Source of the DNA: Snowella sp.
GTDB lineage: Bacteria > Cyanobacteriota > Cyanobacteriia > Cyanobacteriales > Microcystaceae
DNA: 49,649 nucleotides
Reading direction: 5' to 3'
NCBI GenBank assembly: GCA_003249095.1
Contig: QBMS01000008.1
Location: 17,802-67,450 of the forward strand
This document shows positions 1-8,319 of this stretch, in pieces. Each line of letters starts with the position of its first letter. The stretch's first letter is position 1. The notes beneath the pieces are model-generated. The model searched no databases and was not told where the DNA came from. It saw only the letters and a list, made by a program, of their open reading frames with translations. The position numbers and the translations under genes were made by a program.

Positions 1-171
1 ATTGAAAGTTACAAATTTAATTTGAATTTTAACTTAAATCTTAAAATAGCCGTAATCCCCAGTGTAGCGGCTCACCCAATTTGAGTAAAGATCCCTGCTA
101 ACCTTGGCAATTTTCCGCACTTGCGATAACCTCAAGCAAGTATTGTTACTTTTCATCCTCTGACTTGATCC

Positions 172-438
172 ATGAAATTAGGATTTAATTGGCTTAAATC
201 TGCACCCCATCTGTTTTTTCCCCGTCCCAAAGGATCTCTTGGATTTTTGCTCCAGTTCCTACTCATGACCAGTGCGATCGCCCTTTCTGCGGGAGTGGGG
301 TTCGGTGCGGCCATTCGGTTTAGTGATGTCGAGACCCTGGGCAATCCTAAAGCGAGCCTGTCTCCCCAATCCTTTCCGCCTCGCCAGGATTGGCCGATTT
401 CCCAGAATTCATCAGAGAGCCTAGAACAGAAGCCCTAA
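172..438 (+). CDS. Small hypothetical membrane protein (88 aa)
   Basis: I do not recognise a named family. The protein has a short basic N-terminus (residues 1-20), one hydrophobic segment at about residues 24-47 (FLLQFLLMTSAIALSAGVGF), and a polar, Pro/Ser/Gln-rich tail of about 40 residues. This suggests a single-pass or signal-anchor membrane protein. It is followed 54 bp later by the DUF6825-like gene on the same strand. An overlapping 63-codon frame on the opposite strand looks like its shadow, because only this frame gives a sensible membrane-protein composition. The call that it is a real gene rests on composition and a tidy ATG start. Confidence 0.55.
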   Translation: MKLGFNWLKSAPHLFFPRPKGSLGFLLQFLLMTSAIALSAGVGFGAAIRFSDVETLGNPKASLSPQSFPPRQDWPISQNSSESLEQKP

Positions 439-447
439 GAATGAGGT

Positions 448-462
448 TATAATTGTTATAAT
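448..462 (+). promoter_or_regulatory. Candidate -10 boxes upstream of the 105-aa gene
   Basis: Two overlapping-register TATAAT hexamers lie at 448-453 and 457-462, about 30-40 bp before the ATG at 493. No convincing -35 box is seen, so this is a weak promoter prediction. Confidence 0.3.
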
Positions 463-492
463 TTGTAACAAAACTCATCTTCATCCTTATTT

Positions 493-810
493 ATGTCGAA
501 TCCAGTTCTCCATGCTTTTTTCTTGGGTCGCGCCTTCGCAGAGGTTTTAACCGAGAAAATTGAAGATAGTCTCACGAATGCCCTGAGTGAATTAGGCAAA
601 TTCGATGCTGAACAACGGGAAAATTTACGTTCCTTTATCGAAGAGGTGCAAGCCAAGGCCGCCCAGGATGTCACTCAAGGTAATACGGCGATCGCCACCA
701 TTGACGGCCTAGTTTCCCCCGCCGATTTGCAAGAAACCCTAGATAAATTGCGGGCTGAAATGGCCAGCCTGAAATCGGAACTCAAGAATTATCGAGAATC
801 CTCCTCCTGA
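493..810 (+). CDS. Conserved cyanobacterial/plastid-type protein, DUF6825-like (105 aa)
   Basis: The protein is soluble, acidic and helical. It opens with [19 protein letters not shown] and a conserved-looking [19 protein letters not shown] segment, and ends in a coiled-coil-like helix (about residues 75-100, [19 protein letters not shown]). From memory this matches the DUF6825 family found across cyanobacteria and plants, whose function is unknown to me. It precedes the ABC1 kinase on the same strand by 64 bp, so the two may be co-transcribed. The coding call is strong; the family name is moderate. Confidence 0.75.
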   Translation: MSNPVLHAFFLGRAFAEVLTEKIEDSLTNALSELGKFDAEQRENLRSFIEEVQAKAAQDVTQGNTAIATIDGLVSPADLQETLDKLRAEMASLKSELKNYRESSS

Positions 811-874
811 AAATTTCCCCTGTTTTCCCTCGGTCATACCCCCGTATTCTAGAAACCTCACTCCCCCAAAGCGC

Positions 875-2638
875 GTGTCTGCCCTATCCCCTAACGTTAA
901 TCCTTCCGTTCCTCTCCTCCCAATGGGTAGTGTCTCTAGTAAACGAGTGACCTCCCTAGAGACCGAAAAAAAATATCGTTGGAATCAAGAAAGTTATTCC
1001 ATCCCCCGCCGACGCATTGACATTTGGCGATTCGTCCTCACTTTGCTTTTTCAATTTTGGCGTAACGGAAAAAAATGGACTTATTCAGGGGGCTATAGCG
1101 AAGAAAAACTCGCTCGCAGACGACAAAGACAAGCCGTTTGGATTCGGGAAAGTCTGCTCAATCTGGGGCCAACGTTTATTAAAACGGGTCAACTTTTTTC
1201 AACCCGCTCTGATATTTTTCCCGCCGAATACGTCTATGAACTCTCCAAGCTTCAAGATGAGGTTCCCGCCTTTAGCTACGAACAAGCGGCAGGTTTAATT
1301 GAAAAAGAATTAGGAAAACCCCTTTCTACCCTCTATAAATCCTTTGATCCCATTCCCCTCGCAGCAGCCAGTTTAGGACAGGTTCATAAAGCCCAACTCC
1401 ACACAGGGGAAGAGGTTGTTGTTAAAATTCAACGTCCTGGTCTCAAGCAACTTTTCACGATTGATTTAGCCATCCTCAAAAAAATCGCCTATTATTTCCA
1501 AAATCATCCTAAATGGGGCGAAGGTAGAGATTGGTTAGGAATTTATGATGAATGTTCTCGTATTCTTTGGCAGGAAACCGATTATCTCAAAGAAGGTCGT
1601 AATGCTGACACCTTTCGCCGTAACTTCCGAGAAGCTGATTGGGTAAAGGTTCCCCGTGTCTATTGGCGTTATACTTCCACTCGCATTTTGACCCTGGAAT
1701 ATTTACCTGGCATTAAAATTAGTCACTACGAAGCCTTAGAAGCAGCAGGTTTGAGCCGTCAACAGTTAGCAAAGTTGAGTGCGAGGGCCTATCTCCAGCA
1801 ATTATTAAATGATGGTTTTTTCCACGCCGATCCCCACCCAGGAAATTTAGCAGTTAGTCCTGATGAGGGCGCGTTGATTTTCTATGACTTTGGCATGATG
1901 GGAGAAATTACCCCTGTCACCAAGGAAAAACTCATGGATACCTTCTTTGGGGTGGCGGAAAAAAATGCCGATCGCATTGTGTCTTCCCTGGTTGAGTTAG
2001 GCGCACTCACCCAAACAGAAGATATGGGGCCGATTCGTCGCTCTATCCAATTTTTGTTGGATAATTTTATGGATAAACCCTTCGAGGAGCAATCGATCAC
2101 CAAAATTAGTGATGATCTTTATGAAATTGCCTATGGTCAACCCTTTCGTTTTCCTGCGACTTTTACCTTTGTAATGCGGGCCTTTTCTACCCTAGAAGGA
2201 GTCGGCAAAGGACTCGATCCAGATTTTAACTTTATGCAAGTGGCCCAACCCTTTGCAATGCAGCTTATGACAAATAGTATGAATAATGGTATTGGCAGTA
2301 GTCTGTTTGATGAACTCGGACGGCAAGCGGCCCAAGTTGGTAACACGGCCCTGGGTTTACCAAGACGAATTGAGGATACAATTGAGAAGCTAGACAGGGG
2401 AGATGTGCTGATTCGGGTACGATCTTCGGAATCTGACCGACTTTTGCGCCGTCTCAGTACGATGCAGTTAGGAACAAACTATACTTTGATCCTTTGTGCC
2501 TTATTGATTTCTGCGACGATCCTGTTTGTCAATCAATACGTTGCGATCGCGGCTGTTGTATTATTAATAGCAATCGCTCCTGGTTACGCGCTCTGGCAGT
2601 TAATCCGACGACTAGAACGACAAGACCGAAAATTTTAA
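875..2638 (+). CDS. ABC1/AarF/UbiB-family atypical protein kinase
   Basis: This is an atypical kinase of the ABC1 (AarF/UbiB/ADCK) family. In cyanobacteria and plastids these proteins are linked to prenylquinone and lipid metabolism at membranes. Diagnostic motifs in order are KTGQ at about residues 103-106 (the KxGQ signature replacing the usual P-loop), VVKIQRPG (ATP-binding lysine), HADPHPGN near 318 (catalytic loop) and YDFG near 336 (metal-binding DFG). Two hydrophobic helices at about 535-575 anchor the C-terminus. The length of 587 aa is normal. The frame can start at GTG 875 or at ATG 923 (MGSVSSKR); neither has a clear Shine-Dalgarno sequence, and the conserved region begins well after both. 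Cyanobacteria carry several paralogues and I cannot say which one this is. Confidence 0.92.
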   Translation: MSALSPNVNPSVPLLPMGSVSSKRVTSLETEKKYRWNQESYSIPRRRIDIWRFVLTLLFQFWRNGKKWTYSGGYSEEKLARRRQRQAVWIRESLLNLGPTFIKTGQLFSTRSDIFPAEYVYELSKLQDEVPAFSYEQAAGLIEKELGKPLSTLYKSFDPIPLAAASLGQVHKAQLHTGEEVVVKIQRPGLKQLFTIDLAILKKIAYYFQNHPKWGEGRDWLGIYDECSRILWQETDYLKEGRNADTFRRNFREADWVKVPRVYWRYTSTRILTLEYLPGIKISHYEALEAAGLSRQQLAKLSARAYLQQLLNDGFFHADPHPGNLAVSPDEGALIFYDFGMMGEITPVTKEKLMDTFFGVAEKNADRIVSSLVELGALTQTEDMGPIRRSIQFLLDNFMDKPFEEQSITKISDDLYEIAYGQPFRFPATFTFVMRAFSTLEGVGKGLDPDFNFMQVAQPFAMQLMTNSMNNGIGSSLFDELGRQAAQVGNTALGLPRRIEDTIEKLDRGDVLIRVRSSESDRLLRRLSTMQLGTNYTLILCALLISATILFVNQYVAIAAVVLLIAIAPGYALWQLIRRLERQDRKF

Positions 2639-2693
2639 GAGTTCCAAACGTTATTCCCACGATATTGCCCACGTGTTAGAAACTAATTCCCCC

Positions 2694-3422
2694 ATGACAA
2701 ATCGCCAATTTGTTGGACGCACCGATACTGGTGTTGTTCGTTCCGCCAATCAAGATAGCTATTACATTGATCCTTCTGCGCGTTTTTTTATTGTTGCGGA
2801 TGGGATGGGGGGACACGCAGGCGGTCAGGAAGCGAGCTTAATTGCCACCCAATTTGTCACCAATTATTTAGAAAAAGAGTGGGAATCGGACACACCTTCC
2901 CCCCAACTTCTACAGGACGCATTATTAGCCGCAAATGAAGGAATCCTAGAAGATCAAGAAGAACATCCCGAACGGGGGGATATGGGAACAACGGCGGTTT
3001 TGATCGCTTTTCGCCATGATGGAGCTTGGCGCGCCCATGTGGGGGATTCTCGCTTGTATTGTTTGAGAGCCTCTAAGTTACAGCAAGTCAGTGAGGATCA
3101 TACCTGGGTGGCTAGGGCGTTAAAAATGGGTGATATTGACGAAGACCAGGCAAGGGTTCATCCTTGGCGACACGTGCTTTTTCAGTGTTTAGGGCGCAGA
3201 GATTTGGCAGACGTCGAAGTTGAGGCTTTAGATGTTAATCCTGGGGATATTTTTTTACTTTGTAGCGATGGTTTAACGGAAGAAGTTGAAGATGAGACGA
3301 TTTTTGAAATCCTAGCCTCTAAGGAAACGTCCTACGAGCAAAAGGCGATCGCCTTAATTGAATCAGCTAAAGAAGCGGGCGGCTCGGATAATATTACGGT
3401 GGTTATTGTTGCTCAGGATTAG
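2694..3422 (+). CDS. PP2C-type serine/threonine phosphatase
   Basis: This is a metal-dependent protein phosphatase of the bacterial PP2C (PrpC/Stp) type, which removes phosphate from Ser/Thr residues and often opposes Hanks-type kinases. It has the classical metal-site motifs: VRSANQDSYY near the start, VADGMGGHAGG, GTTAVLIAF, HVGDSRLYCL, CSDGLTEEV and GGSDNITVV near the end. At 242 aa it is a bare catalytic domain with no membrane segment, so it should be cytosolic. I chose ATG 2694 (MTNRQFVGRTDTG); a GTG at 2673 would add seven residues of no obvious value. It follows the ABC1 kinase by 55 bp on the same strand, a possible kinase-phosphatase transcription unit, but nothing shows they act together. 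Confidence 0.93.
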   Translation: MTNRQFVGRTDTGVVRSANQDSYYIDPSARFFIVADGMGGHAGGQEASLIATQFVTNYLEKEWESDTPSPQLLQDALLAANEGILEDQEEHPERGDMGTTAVLIAFRHDGAWRAHVGDSRLYCLRASKLQQVSEDHTWVARALKMGDIDEDQARVHPWRHVLFQCLGRRDLADVEVEALDVNPGDIFLLCSDGLTEEVEDETIFEILASKETSYEQKAIALIESAKEAGGSDNITVVIVAQD

Positions 3423-3538
3423 ACTTTCGCTTGCAATTTATCTACTTTCTTTAGTTTCCCCTCAGCATCTCGACGTTTACTACCCTTATTTTTAGCTAGA
3501 TCTTTTACCTGATAAAACCTACATGGTTTAGATTGCAT
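3419..3538 (-). CDS. Possible small basic protein (39 aa), doubtful
   Basis: A 39-codon ATG frame lies convergent to the PP2C gene and overlaps its last 4 bp. The peptide is very rich in lysine (for example KDLAKNKGSKRRDAEGKLKK) with one cysteine, and would be highly basic. I do not recognise it. It could be a genuine small nucleic-acid-binding protein, the tail of a decayed gene, or chance. No ribosome binding site or terminator supports it. Confidence 0.25.
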   Translation of the reverse strand: MQSKPCRFYQVKDLAKNKGSKRRDAEGKLKKVDKLQAKV

Positions 3539-3685
3539 TATGGAGATGTCTAATGGGTAGTCATCAATTATCAACTAATCGATGATCGCGTTTTTCTGAA
3601 TCGGGAAAGTGCGATCGGGGGAATGCTAGAATTTAGCCATGTTTAATCGCTTCTGCAAATTCCTAAAGCCCTAAATAATTTCCTA

Positions 3686-4666
3686 ATGTCAACCGATCAA
3701 AAATTATTGCTTCCCGTCATGGGCTGTGGAACCTGGGCCTGGGGAAACCGATTCCTTTGGGACTACAACGAGAGTATGGACGCGGAACTACAAGCTGTCT
3801 TTAATCTCTGTGTGGAAAATGGCGTAACTCTGTTTGATACGGGAGATTCCTACGGTACAGGCAAATTAAATGGACGCAGTGAAAGTCTGTTAGGAAAATT
3901 TGCTCAACAATGTCAAGTGCCTAATCAGGAAAACATTTGCATTGCCACTAAGTTAGCTCCCTATCCCTGGCGATTAACCCGTCAATCTTTTGTTACTGCT
4001 GCCCAAGCTTCCGCTCAACGATTAGGCAGAAATATAGATTTGGTACAGATGCACTGGTCAACGGCCAATTATGCACCCTGGCAAGAATGGGCTTTATTGG
4101 ATGGACTAGCAGATCTCTATGAAAGGGGTTTAGTCAAAGGCGTGGGACTTTCTAATTACGGCCCCAAACGGTTAGAAAAAGTCCAGAAAAAATTGGCGAA
4201 AAGAGGCATTCCCATCACCAGTTTACAAGTGCAATATTCTCTCCTTTCTACCTATCCTGTCACTGAATTAGGACTCAAAGAAATTTGTGATCAAGTAGGA
4301 ATTCGACTCATTGCCTATAGTCCCTTAGCCCTGGGATTATTAACAGGAAAATATACAACATCTGGCCCGTTTCCTAACGGTGTTCGTGGCTGGCTTTTTC
4401 GACAAATTATTCCTGAAATTCAACCACTTTTAAATACTCTTCAAGAAATCGCCCAATTGAGAGACAAAACGATCGCCCAAGTTGCCCTCAACTGGTGTAT
4501 TGCCAAAGGAACGATCCCCATTCCAGGAGCCAAAAGTGTGGAACAGGCAAAACAAAATTTAGGCGCGATCGCGTGGCAACTGAGTTCTAGTGAAATAACG
4601 GAACTAGACCAACTAGCCGCTAAGAGCAATAAAAAAATGGTGCAAAATATTTTCCAAACAAAATAA
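3686..4666 (+). CDS. Aldo/keto reductase
   Basis: This is an NAD(P)H-dependent aldo/keto reductase of the (beta/alpha)8 fold, reducing aldehydes or ketones in the cytosol. The catalytic tetrad is visible: Asp51 and Tyr56 in FDTGDSYG, Lys89 in IATKLAP, and His123 in VQMHWST. The C-terminal IPIPGAKSVEQAKQNLGA is the usual cofactor-phosphate-binding stretch. At 326 aa the length is normal. It resembles the cyanobacterial and chloroplast group typified by Arabidopsis At1g06690. The substrate is unknown. The gene stands alone, with a 263-bp upstream gap and 89 bp before the M16 peptidase. Confidence 0.9.
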   Translation: MSTDQKLLLPVMGCGTWAWGNRFLWDYNESMDAELQAVFNLCVENGVTLFDTGDSYGTGKLNGRSESLLGKFAQQCQVPNQENICIATKLAPYPWRLTRQSFVTAAQASAQRLGRNIDLVQMHWSTANYAPWQEWALLDGLADLYERGLVKGVGLSNYGPKRLEKVQKKLAKRGIPITSLQVQYSLLSTYPVTELGLKEICDQVGIRLIAYSPLALGLLTGKYTTSGPFPNGVRGWLFRQIIPEIQPLLNTLQEIAQLRDKTIAQVALNWCIAKGTIPIPGAKSVEQAKQNLGAIAWQLSSSEITELDQLAAKSNKKMVQNIFQTK

Positions 4667-4755
4667 AGATCGCGATCGCCGAATTGTGCGGATCATTAAA
4701 TGTTTTGCGGTAACGGTTATGATAGAACCTAGATCTTGGCAATTTTAACGACTCT

Positions 4756-6330
4756 ATGTTGAATCTCCTCCCGAAACTTTCTCGGAATTATCCCCGATTT
4801 GCAGTACTTTTCGTTCTCATTACTCTAATTTGGACAGGTTTTCCTCTCATCGCCCAGGCAGACTCTCCTCCAGTTCTCACTACGACAAATACCTCAATTA
4901 AACCCTATCTCAATCGGGCGATCGGTCGAGTTACCGAATTTAAGTTAGACAACGGCATGAAGTTTATTGTCATGGAAAACCATGATGCTCCCGTTGTTTC
5001 CTTTTTTACCTATGCAGACGTGGGCGGCGCGAATGAACCCGATGGTAAAACGGGCGTTGCTCATTTTTTAGAACACTTAGCCTTTAAGGGAACCCGCAGG
5101 ATTGGAACGACGAATTATCAAAAGGAAGAAATACTTTTAGGTAAATTAGATGTCGTTGCGAACAAGCTTCATCAGGCTGAAAAACAGAAAGATCAAGCCG
5201 CTACTAAAGCCCTGGCCAAAGAATTCGAGCAACTCCAAGCCGAAGCAGGACAATACGTTCAACGGAATGAATTTGGTCAAATTGTTGAGCAATCAGGTGG
5301 GGTTGGGATTAATGCGGCAACTTCTACCGATTCAACCGTTTATTTCTATAGTTTTCCTTCTAATAAACTAGAACTCTGGATGTCTTTAGAGTCAGAGCGA
5401 TTTTTGGAACCCGTTTTTCGAGAATTTCATAAGGAACAGCAGGTAATCCTCGAAGAACGGCGGATGAGGACGGACAATAGTCCCATTGGGCTGATGGTGG
5501 AAGCTTTTCTCGATAAAGCCTACGATGTCCACCCCTACAAGCGTCCGACGATTGGTTATGACCAGGATATTCGTAATCTGACCCGCCAAGATATTGAGGA
5601 TTTTTTCCAGCAATATTACGGCCCGAATAATTTAACGATCGCGATCGTGGGGAACGTTGATCCTAAAGAGGTGAAACAATTAGCCCAGCAATATTTTGGA
5701 CGATTCCCGAAAAAACCTGCTCCTGCTAAATTAGCTAAAGTCGAACCCAAACAAACAAAAACTAAGGAAGTGACGCTCAAATTGAATTCCCAACCTTGGT
5801 ATTTGGAAGGATATCATCGTCCTGCGTTGAATAGTCCTGATAATGCGGTTTATGAAGTCATTTCAACGATTATGAGCGATGGTCGCACTGCCCGACTTTA
5901 TAAATCGTTAGTTGAAGATAAACGGGTTGCCTTGGTTGCAGAGGGACAAAACGGTTTTCCTGGCGATAAATATCCCAATTTAATGCTCTTTTATGCCCAA
6001 ACTGCTCCGAAAGCAACGGTGGATCAAGCAGAAAAAGCGTTACGTCAAGAAATTGAACGGCTAAAAACGGAACCCGTCAGTCAGGAAGAATTAGAACGGG
6101 CGAAAAACCAATTACAAGCGAGTTTATTGCGTGTTTTAGACTCTAATATGGGAATGGCTCGTTTATTAACGGAATATCAGGTTAAAACAGGGGATTGGCG
6201 CAATTTATTTAATCAACTAGAGGCGATCGCGGCGGTGACTCCTGCGGATATTCAACGGGTAGCCAAGGAAACTTTTACGCCAGAAAATCGCACGATTGGT
6301 CGAATTTTGTCTGATAGTTCCCAAAAATAA
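4756..6330 (+). CDS. Exported M16-family zinc metallopeptidase
   Basis: This is a pitrilysin/insulinase-type peptidase. An N-terminal signal sequence (hydrophobic core at about residues 14-36, ending near LIAQADSP) sends it to the periplasm or lumen. The inverted zinc motif HFLEH is at residues 103-107, with the downstream glutamate in the SLESERF region. Between them sits a 40-60 residue charged, coiled-coil-like insert (about 130-175) absent from the minimal M16 fold. The 524-aa length corresponds to one two-domain half. M16B enzymes are often encoded as an active and inactive pair, but no second subunit is adjacent here. The M16 call is firm; the substrate is unknown. Confidence 0.92.
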   Translation: MLNLLPKLSRNYPRFAVLFVLITLIWTGFPLIAQADSPPVLTTTNTSIKPYLNRAIGRVTEFKLDNGMKFIVMENHDAPVVSFFTYADVGGANEPDGKTGVAHFLEHLAFKGTRRIGTTNYQKEEILLGKLDVVANKLHQAEKQKDQAATKALAKEFEQLQAEAGQYVQRNEFGQIVEQSGGVGINAATSTDSTVYFYSFPSNKLELWMSLESERFLEPVFREFHKEQQVILEERRMRTDNSPIGLMVEAFLDKAYDVHPYKRPTIGYDQDIRNLTRQDIEDFFQQYYGPNNLTIAIVGNVDPKEVKQLAQQYFGRFPKKPAPAKLAKVEPKQTKTKEVTLKLNSQPWYLEGYHRPALNSPDNAVYEVISTIMSDGRTARLYKSLVEDKRVALVAEGQNGFPGDKYPNLMLFYAQTAPKATVDQAEKALRQEIERLKTEPVSQEELERAKNQLQASLLRVLDSNMGMARLLTEYQVKTGDWRNLFNQLEAIAAVTPADIQRVAKETFTPENRTIGRILSDSSQK

Positions 6331-6378
6331 CGAGAGGATTAAATTAATCTTCACTCATTTGGAGGATTTAAGTTTTTC

Positions 6379-6455
6379 GCCCCCCAACTTTGGGGGGAAA
6401 AGTCAAGATTAATCCGATTGTGGCAAGTCCCCCAGAATTGGGGGATTTAGGGGGC
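6379..6455. repeat. Dispersed palindromic repeat, copy 1
   Basis: Two G/C-rich hairpins lie in tandem: CCCCCCAACTTTGGGGGG (6380-6397) and CCCCCAGAATTGGGGG (6429-6444), the latter followed by ATTTAGGGGGC. The left and right arms are also roughly complementary, so the unit can fold as a cross. The same right arm occurs at 42839-42866 in the same orientation with a different spacer. It lies between the convergent M16 and WD40 genes and could also end their transcripts. Confidence 0.8.
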
Positions 6456-6474
6456 AAAAGCTCTGAATGCCGAA

Positions 6475-7437
6475 TTAAGGACTCATTCCCCAAATTTTGA
6501 TGGTTTTATCCTGACTACCACTCACCAGGGTTTTGCCGTCCCTAGTTAAGGCGATCGCCCAAACCCTGCCTGAATGCCCTTTGAGAATTTTAAAACAGTC
6601 TCCTGTTGCCAAGTCCGAAAAGCGGATTGTTTCATCCCAACTCGCCGTAATAAGGGTTTTTCCATCAGGAGTGATCAAAATACCGACAATTTCTTTGGAA
6701 TGACCCCGAATAATTTTTAAACGTTTGCCTGTCGCTAAATCCCAAAAGGTTAGAGCCTTATCCTTACTAGAGGCTACGAGGGTTTGTCCATCGGGCGCGA
6801 TCGCTAAACAATCAAATTGATGGGAGCGGCTCTTGAGAATTTGCAAACATTCACCCGTTGCCAGATCCCAACGCCGAATGGTTGCATCCCAACTGCCACT
6901 AAAAATCTGTTGACCATCGGGACTTAAAATCACGGAGTTCACATCCCCAATATGTCCTTCCAGTTGGCTCAGGCACTCTCCCGTCTCCAAATCCCAGATT
7001 TTAAGGGTTTTATCCCAACTACTACTAATAATTTTCTTTCCATCTGCGGTAATCACCATAGAACTGGCAAAAGCGTCTTCTCCCGTCAAGGTGGCTAAAC
7101 GTTGCAAGCATTTTCCCGTTGCCAAATCCCACAGCGTCAAGGTTTCATCCCAACTCGCACTAATTAAGGTTTTACCGTTCGGCGTAATACTGAAAGAATT
7201 AACACTCGAAAAGCCCGCTTGCGTCCTCAAACAGTCTCCTGTTGCTAAATTCCAGATTTTTAAGGTTTTATCTAAACTCCAACTCACAATTTGCTGGTTA
7301 TCGGGGGTCAAGGTCACCGCATAGACCGATCCTGAATGTCCCGTCAGGGTTTGCAAACAATTAAAATCCTGATAGGCGATCGCGTTTTTCTCAGGAATTT
7401 CCTTAACTGATAGGATTGACATTTCGTTGGGGAGCAT
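6475..7437 (-). CDS. WD40-repeat protein, single seven-blade propeller
   Basis: Seven WD40 repeats of about 41-45 residues fill residues 27-320. Each ends in a variant of KIWDLATG and is followed by a CL-x-L strand and a GHSG-type turn. Seven repeats are enough to close one beta-propeller, a rigid platform for protein-protein contact. There is no kinase, caspase, NACHT or signal domain attached, unlike many larger cyanobacterial WD40 proteins, so this is a stand-alone propeller. The short N-terminus (MLPNEMSILSVKEIPEKN) is non-repetitive. It is convergent with the M16 gene. The partner is unknown. Confidence 0.9.
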   Translation of the reverse strand: MLPNEMSILSVKEIPEKNAIAYQDFNCLQTLTGHSGSVYAVTLTPDNQQIVSWSLDKTLKIWNLATGDCLRTQAGFSSVNSFSITPNGKTLISASWDETLTLWDLATGKCLQRLATLTGEDAFASSMVITADGKKIISSSWDKTLKIWDLETGECLSQLEGHIGDVNSVILSPDGQQIFSGSWDATIRRWDLATGECLQILKSRSHQFDCLAIAPDGQTLVASSKDKALTFWDLATGKRLKIIRGHSKEIVGILITPDGKTLITASWDETIRFSDLATGDCFKILKGHSGRVWAIALTRDGKTLVSGSQDKTIKIWGMSP

Positions 7438-7606
7438 GAAATAACACCGTTAGGGATTGATTTGCATTAATTCCATTTTCGCAGTCTATGATGATCCCCA
7501 GAATTTCCTTGATATATCTTCAAACTTTTGTTGATTGTTTGATTTGCAATCAATAATGCGAAACTTTCTAAGGTATGGTTCTCAATCTCAAAGAAGGGAG
7601 TGAATT

Positions 7607-7729
7607 ATGAAAAATTTGACTAAAATTAGCTTTATTTTCGTTTTATTCGGTTTTTTAGATTTGCAGCCAATCAGTCAAAATGCGATCGCCCCTCTATTTT
7701 GTAGGAATTTAATATTGTTCAATCTTTGA
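7607..7729 (+). CDS. Short secreted-type peptide or gene remnant (40 aa)
   Basis: A good Shine-Dalgarno (AAGGGAG, 7593-7600) precedes ATG 7607. The frame encodes a textbook signal-peptide-like start (MKNLTKISFIFVLFGFLDL) and then stops after 40 residues with no mature domain. It may be the 5' stub of a decayed exported protein or a real micro-peptide. I see no homologous continuation in the other frames downstream. The rest of the stretch 7438-7811 shows nothing else that I can name. Confidence 0.35.
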   Translation: MKNLTKISFIFVLFGFLDLQPISQNAIAPLFCRNLILFNL

Positions 7730-7811
7730 TCTCTATGACATAAATCAACAATCGCTGTGAAAATAAAAAGTGATCTCTTTCATTATTTTCAGAAAACAAT
7801 GTTTTCGATTG

Positions 7812-7973
7812 TTACTTTATCAATAAATCCTGAATTTTATTTTGATTATCTTTGGTAATGCTTATTAAAAAGCGGAGGGCTTGATTAACGGATTCCGCAG
7901 TGGTAAAAATTTCGGCAACATCTTCATCTAATTTAATAATTGTATCACCAAATTTTTGGCGATCGGCTCCCAT
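7812..7973 (-). CDS. Small hypothetical protein, possible toxin-antitoxin partner
   Basis: A 53-aa acidic/helical protein (MGADRQKFGDTIIKLDEDVA at its start) that I do not recognise with confidence. Phrases such as AEIFTTAESVNQALRFLI recall small cyanobacterial ORFs seen beside antitoxin-like genes. An upstream in-frame ATG at 8003 would give 63 aa. The chosen start overlaps the end of the preceding gene by 29 bp, which suggests translational coupling or a misplaced boundary. Confidence 0.5.
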   Translation of the reverse strand: MGADRQKFGDTIIKLDEDVAEIFTTAESVNQALRFLISITKDNQNKIQDLLIK

Positions 7974-8190
7974 TTTTCTGACTTTTAATGTGATAATGAT
8001 CAAAGTTGCGGGCTAAATCGGTGGGAAGTTTGGCCCATTCTTCTTGGGGAACTTGGGCAGATAGGCGATCGGCTAATTCCCAAATTGGTTCGGCATTGTA
8101 GTCAAAGTCAATATTTTGGAGAGAATTCAATTCTTTCTCTTCGACAGAAGGATTTTCTAGTTTGTGGGTTGGGATTAGAGGAGTATTCAT
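7945..8190 (-). CDS. Antitoxin-like small protein (81 aa)
   Basis: The core PIWELADRLSAQVPQEEWAK followed by LPTDLARNFDHY is a pattern I associate with small cyanobacterial proteins that often precede PIN-domain toxins. No PIN gene follows here; instead the 53-aa gene overlaps its 3' end. The N-terminal 30 residues are acidic and variable. It lies 129 bp downstream of the large NACHT gene on the same strand, so it may be read from that transcript. The function as an antitoxin is inference from family habit only. Confidence 0.6.
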   Translation of the reverse strand: MNTPLIPTHKLENPSVEEKELNSLQNIDFDYNAEPIWELADRLSAQVPQEEWAKLPTDLARNFDHYHIKSQKNGSRSPKIW

Positions 8191-8319
8191 GATTAATTGG
8201 GGAGAATCGTCGTTGTATTTACTGTCTCAATACTATGATAATTTATATTTTTAGTTATGTTTCAGGAGATTTTGCGATCGCTTCCTTCAATAAAATGCGA
8301 TCGCTATTCGATATGGATT

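Noticed and set aside
153-344. 63-codon minus-strand frame over the first gene
   Set aside because: It is antisense to the 88-aa membrane protein, has no protein-like composition and no ribosome binding site.
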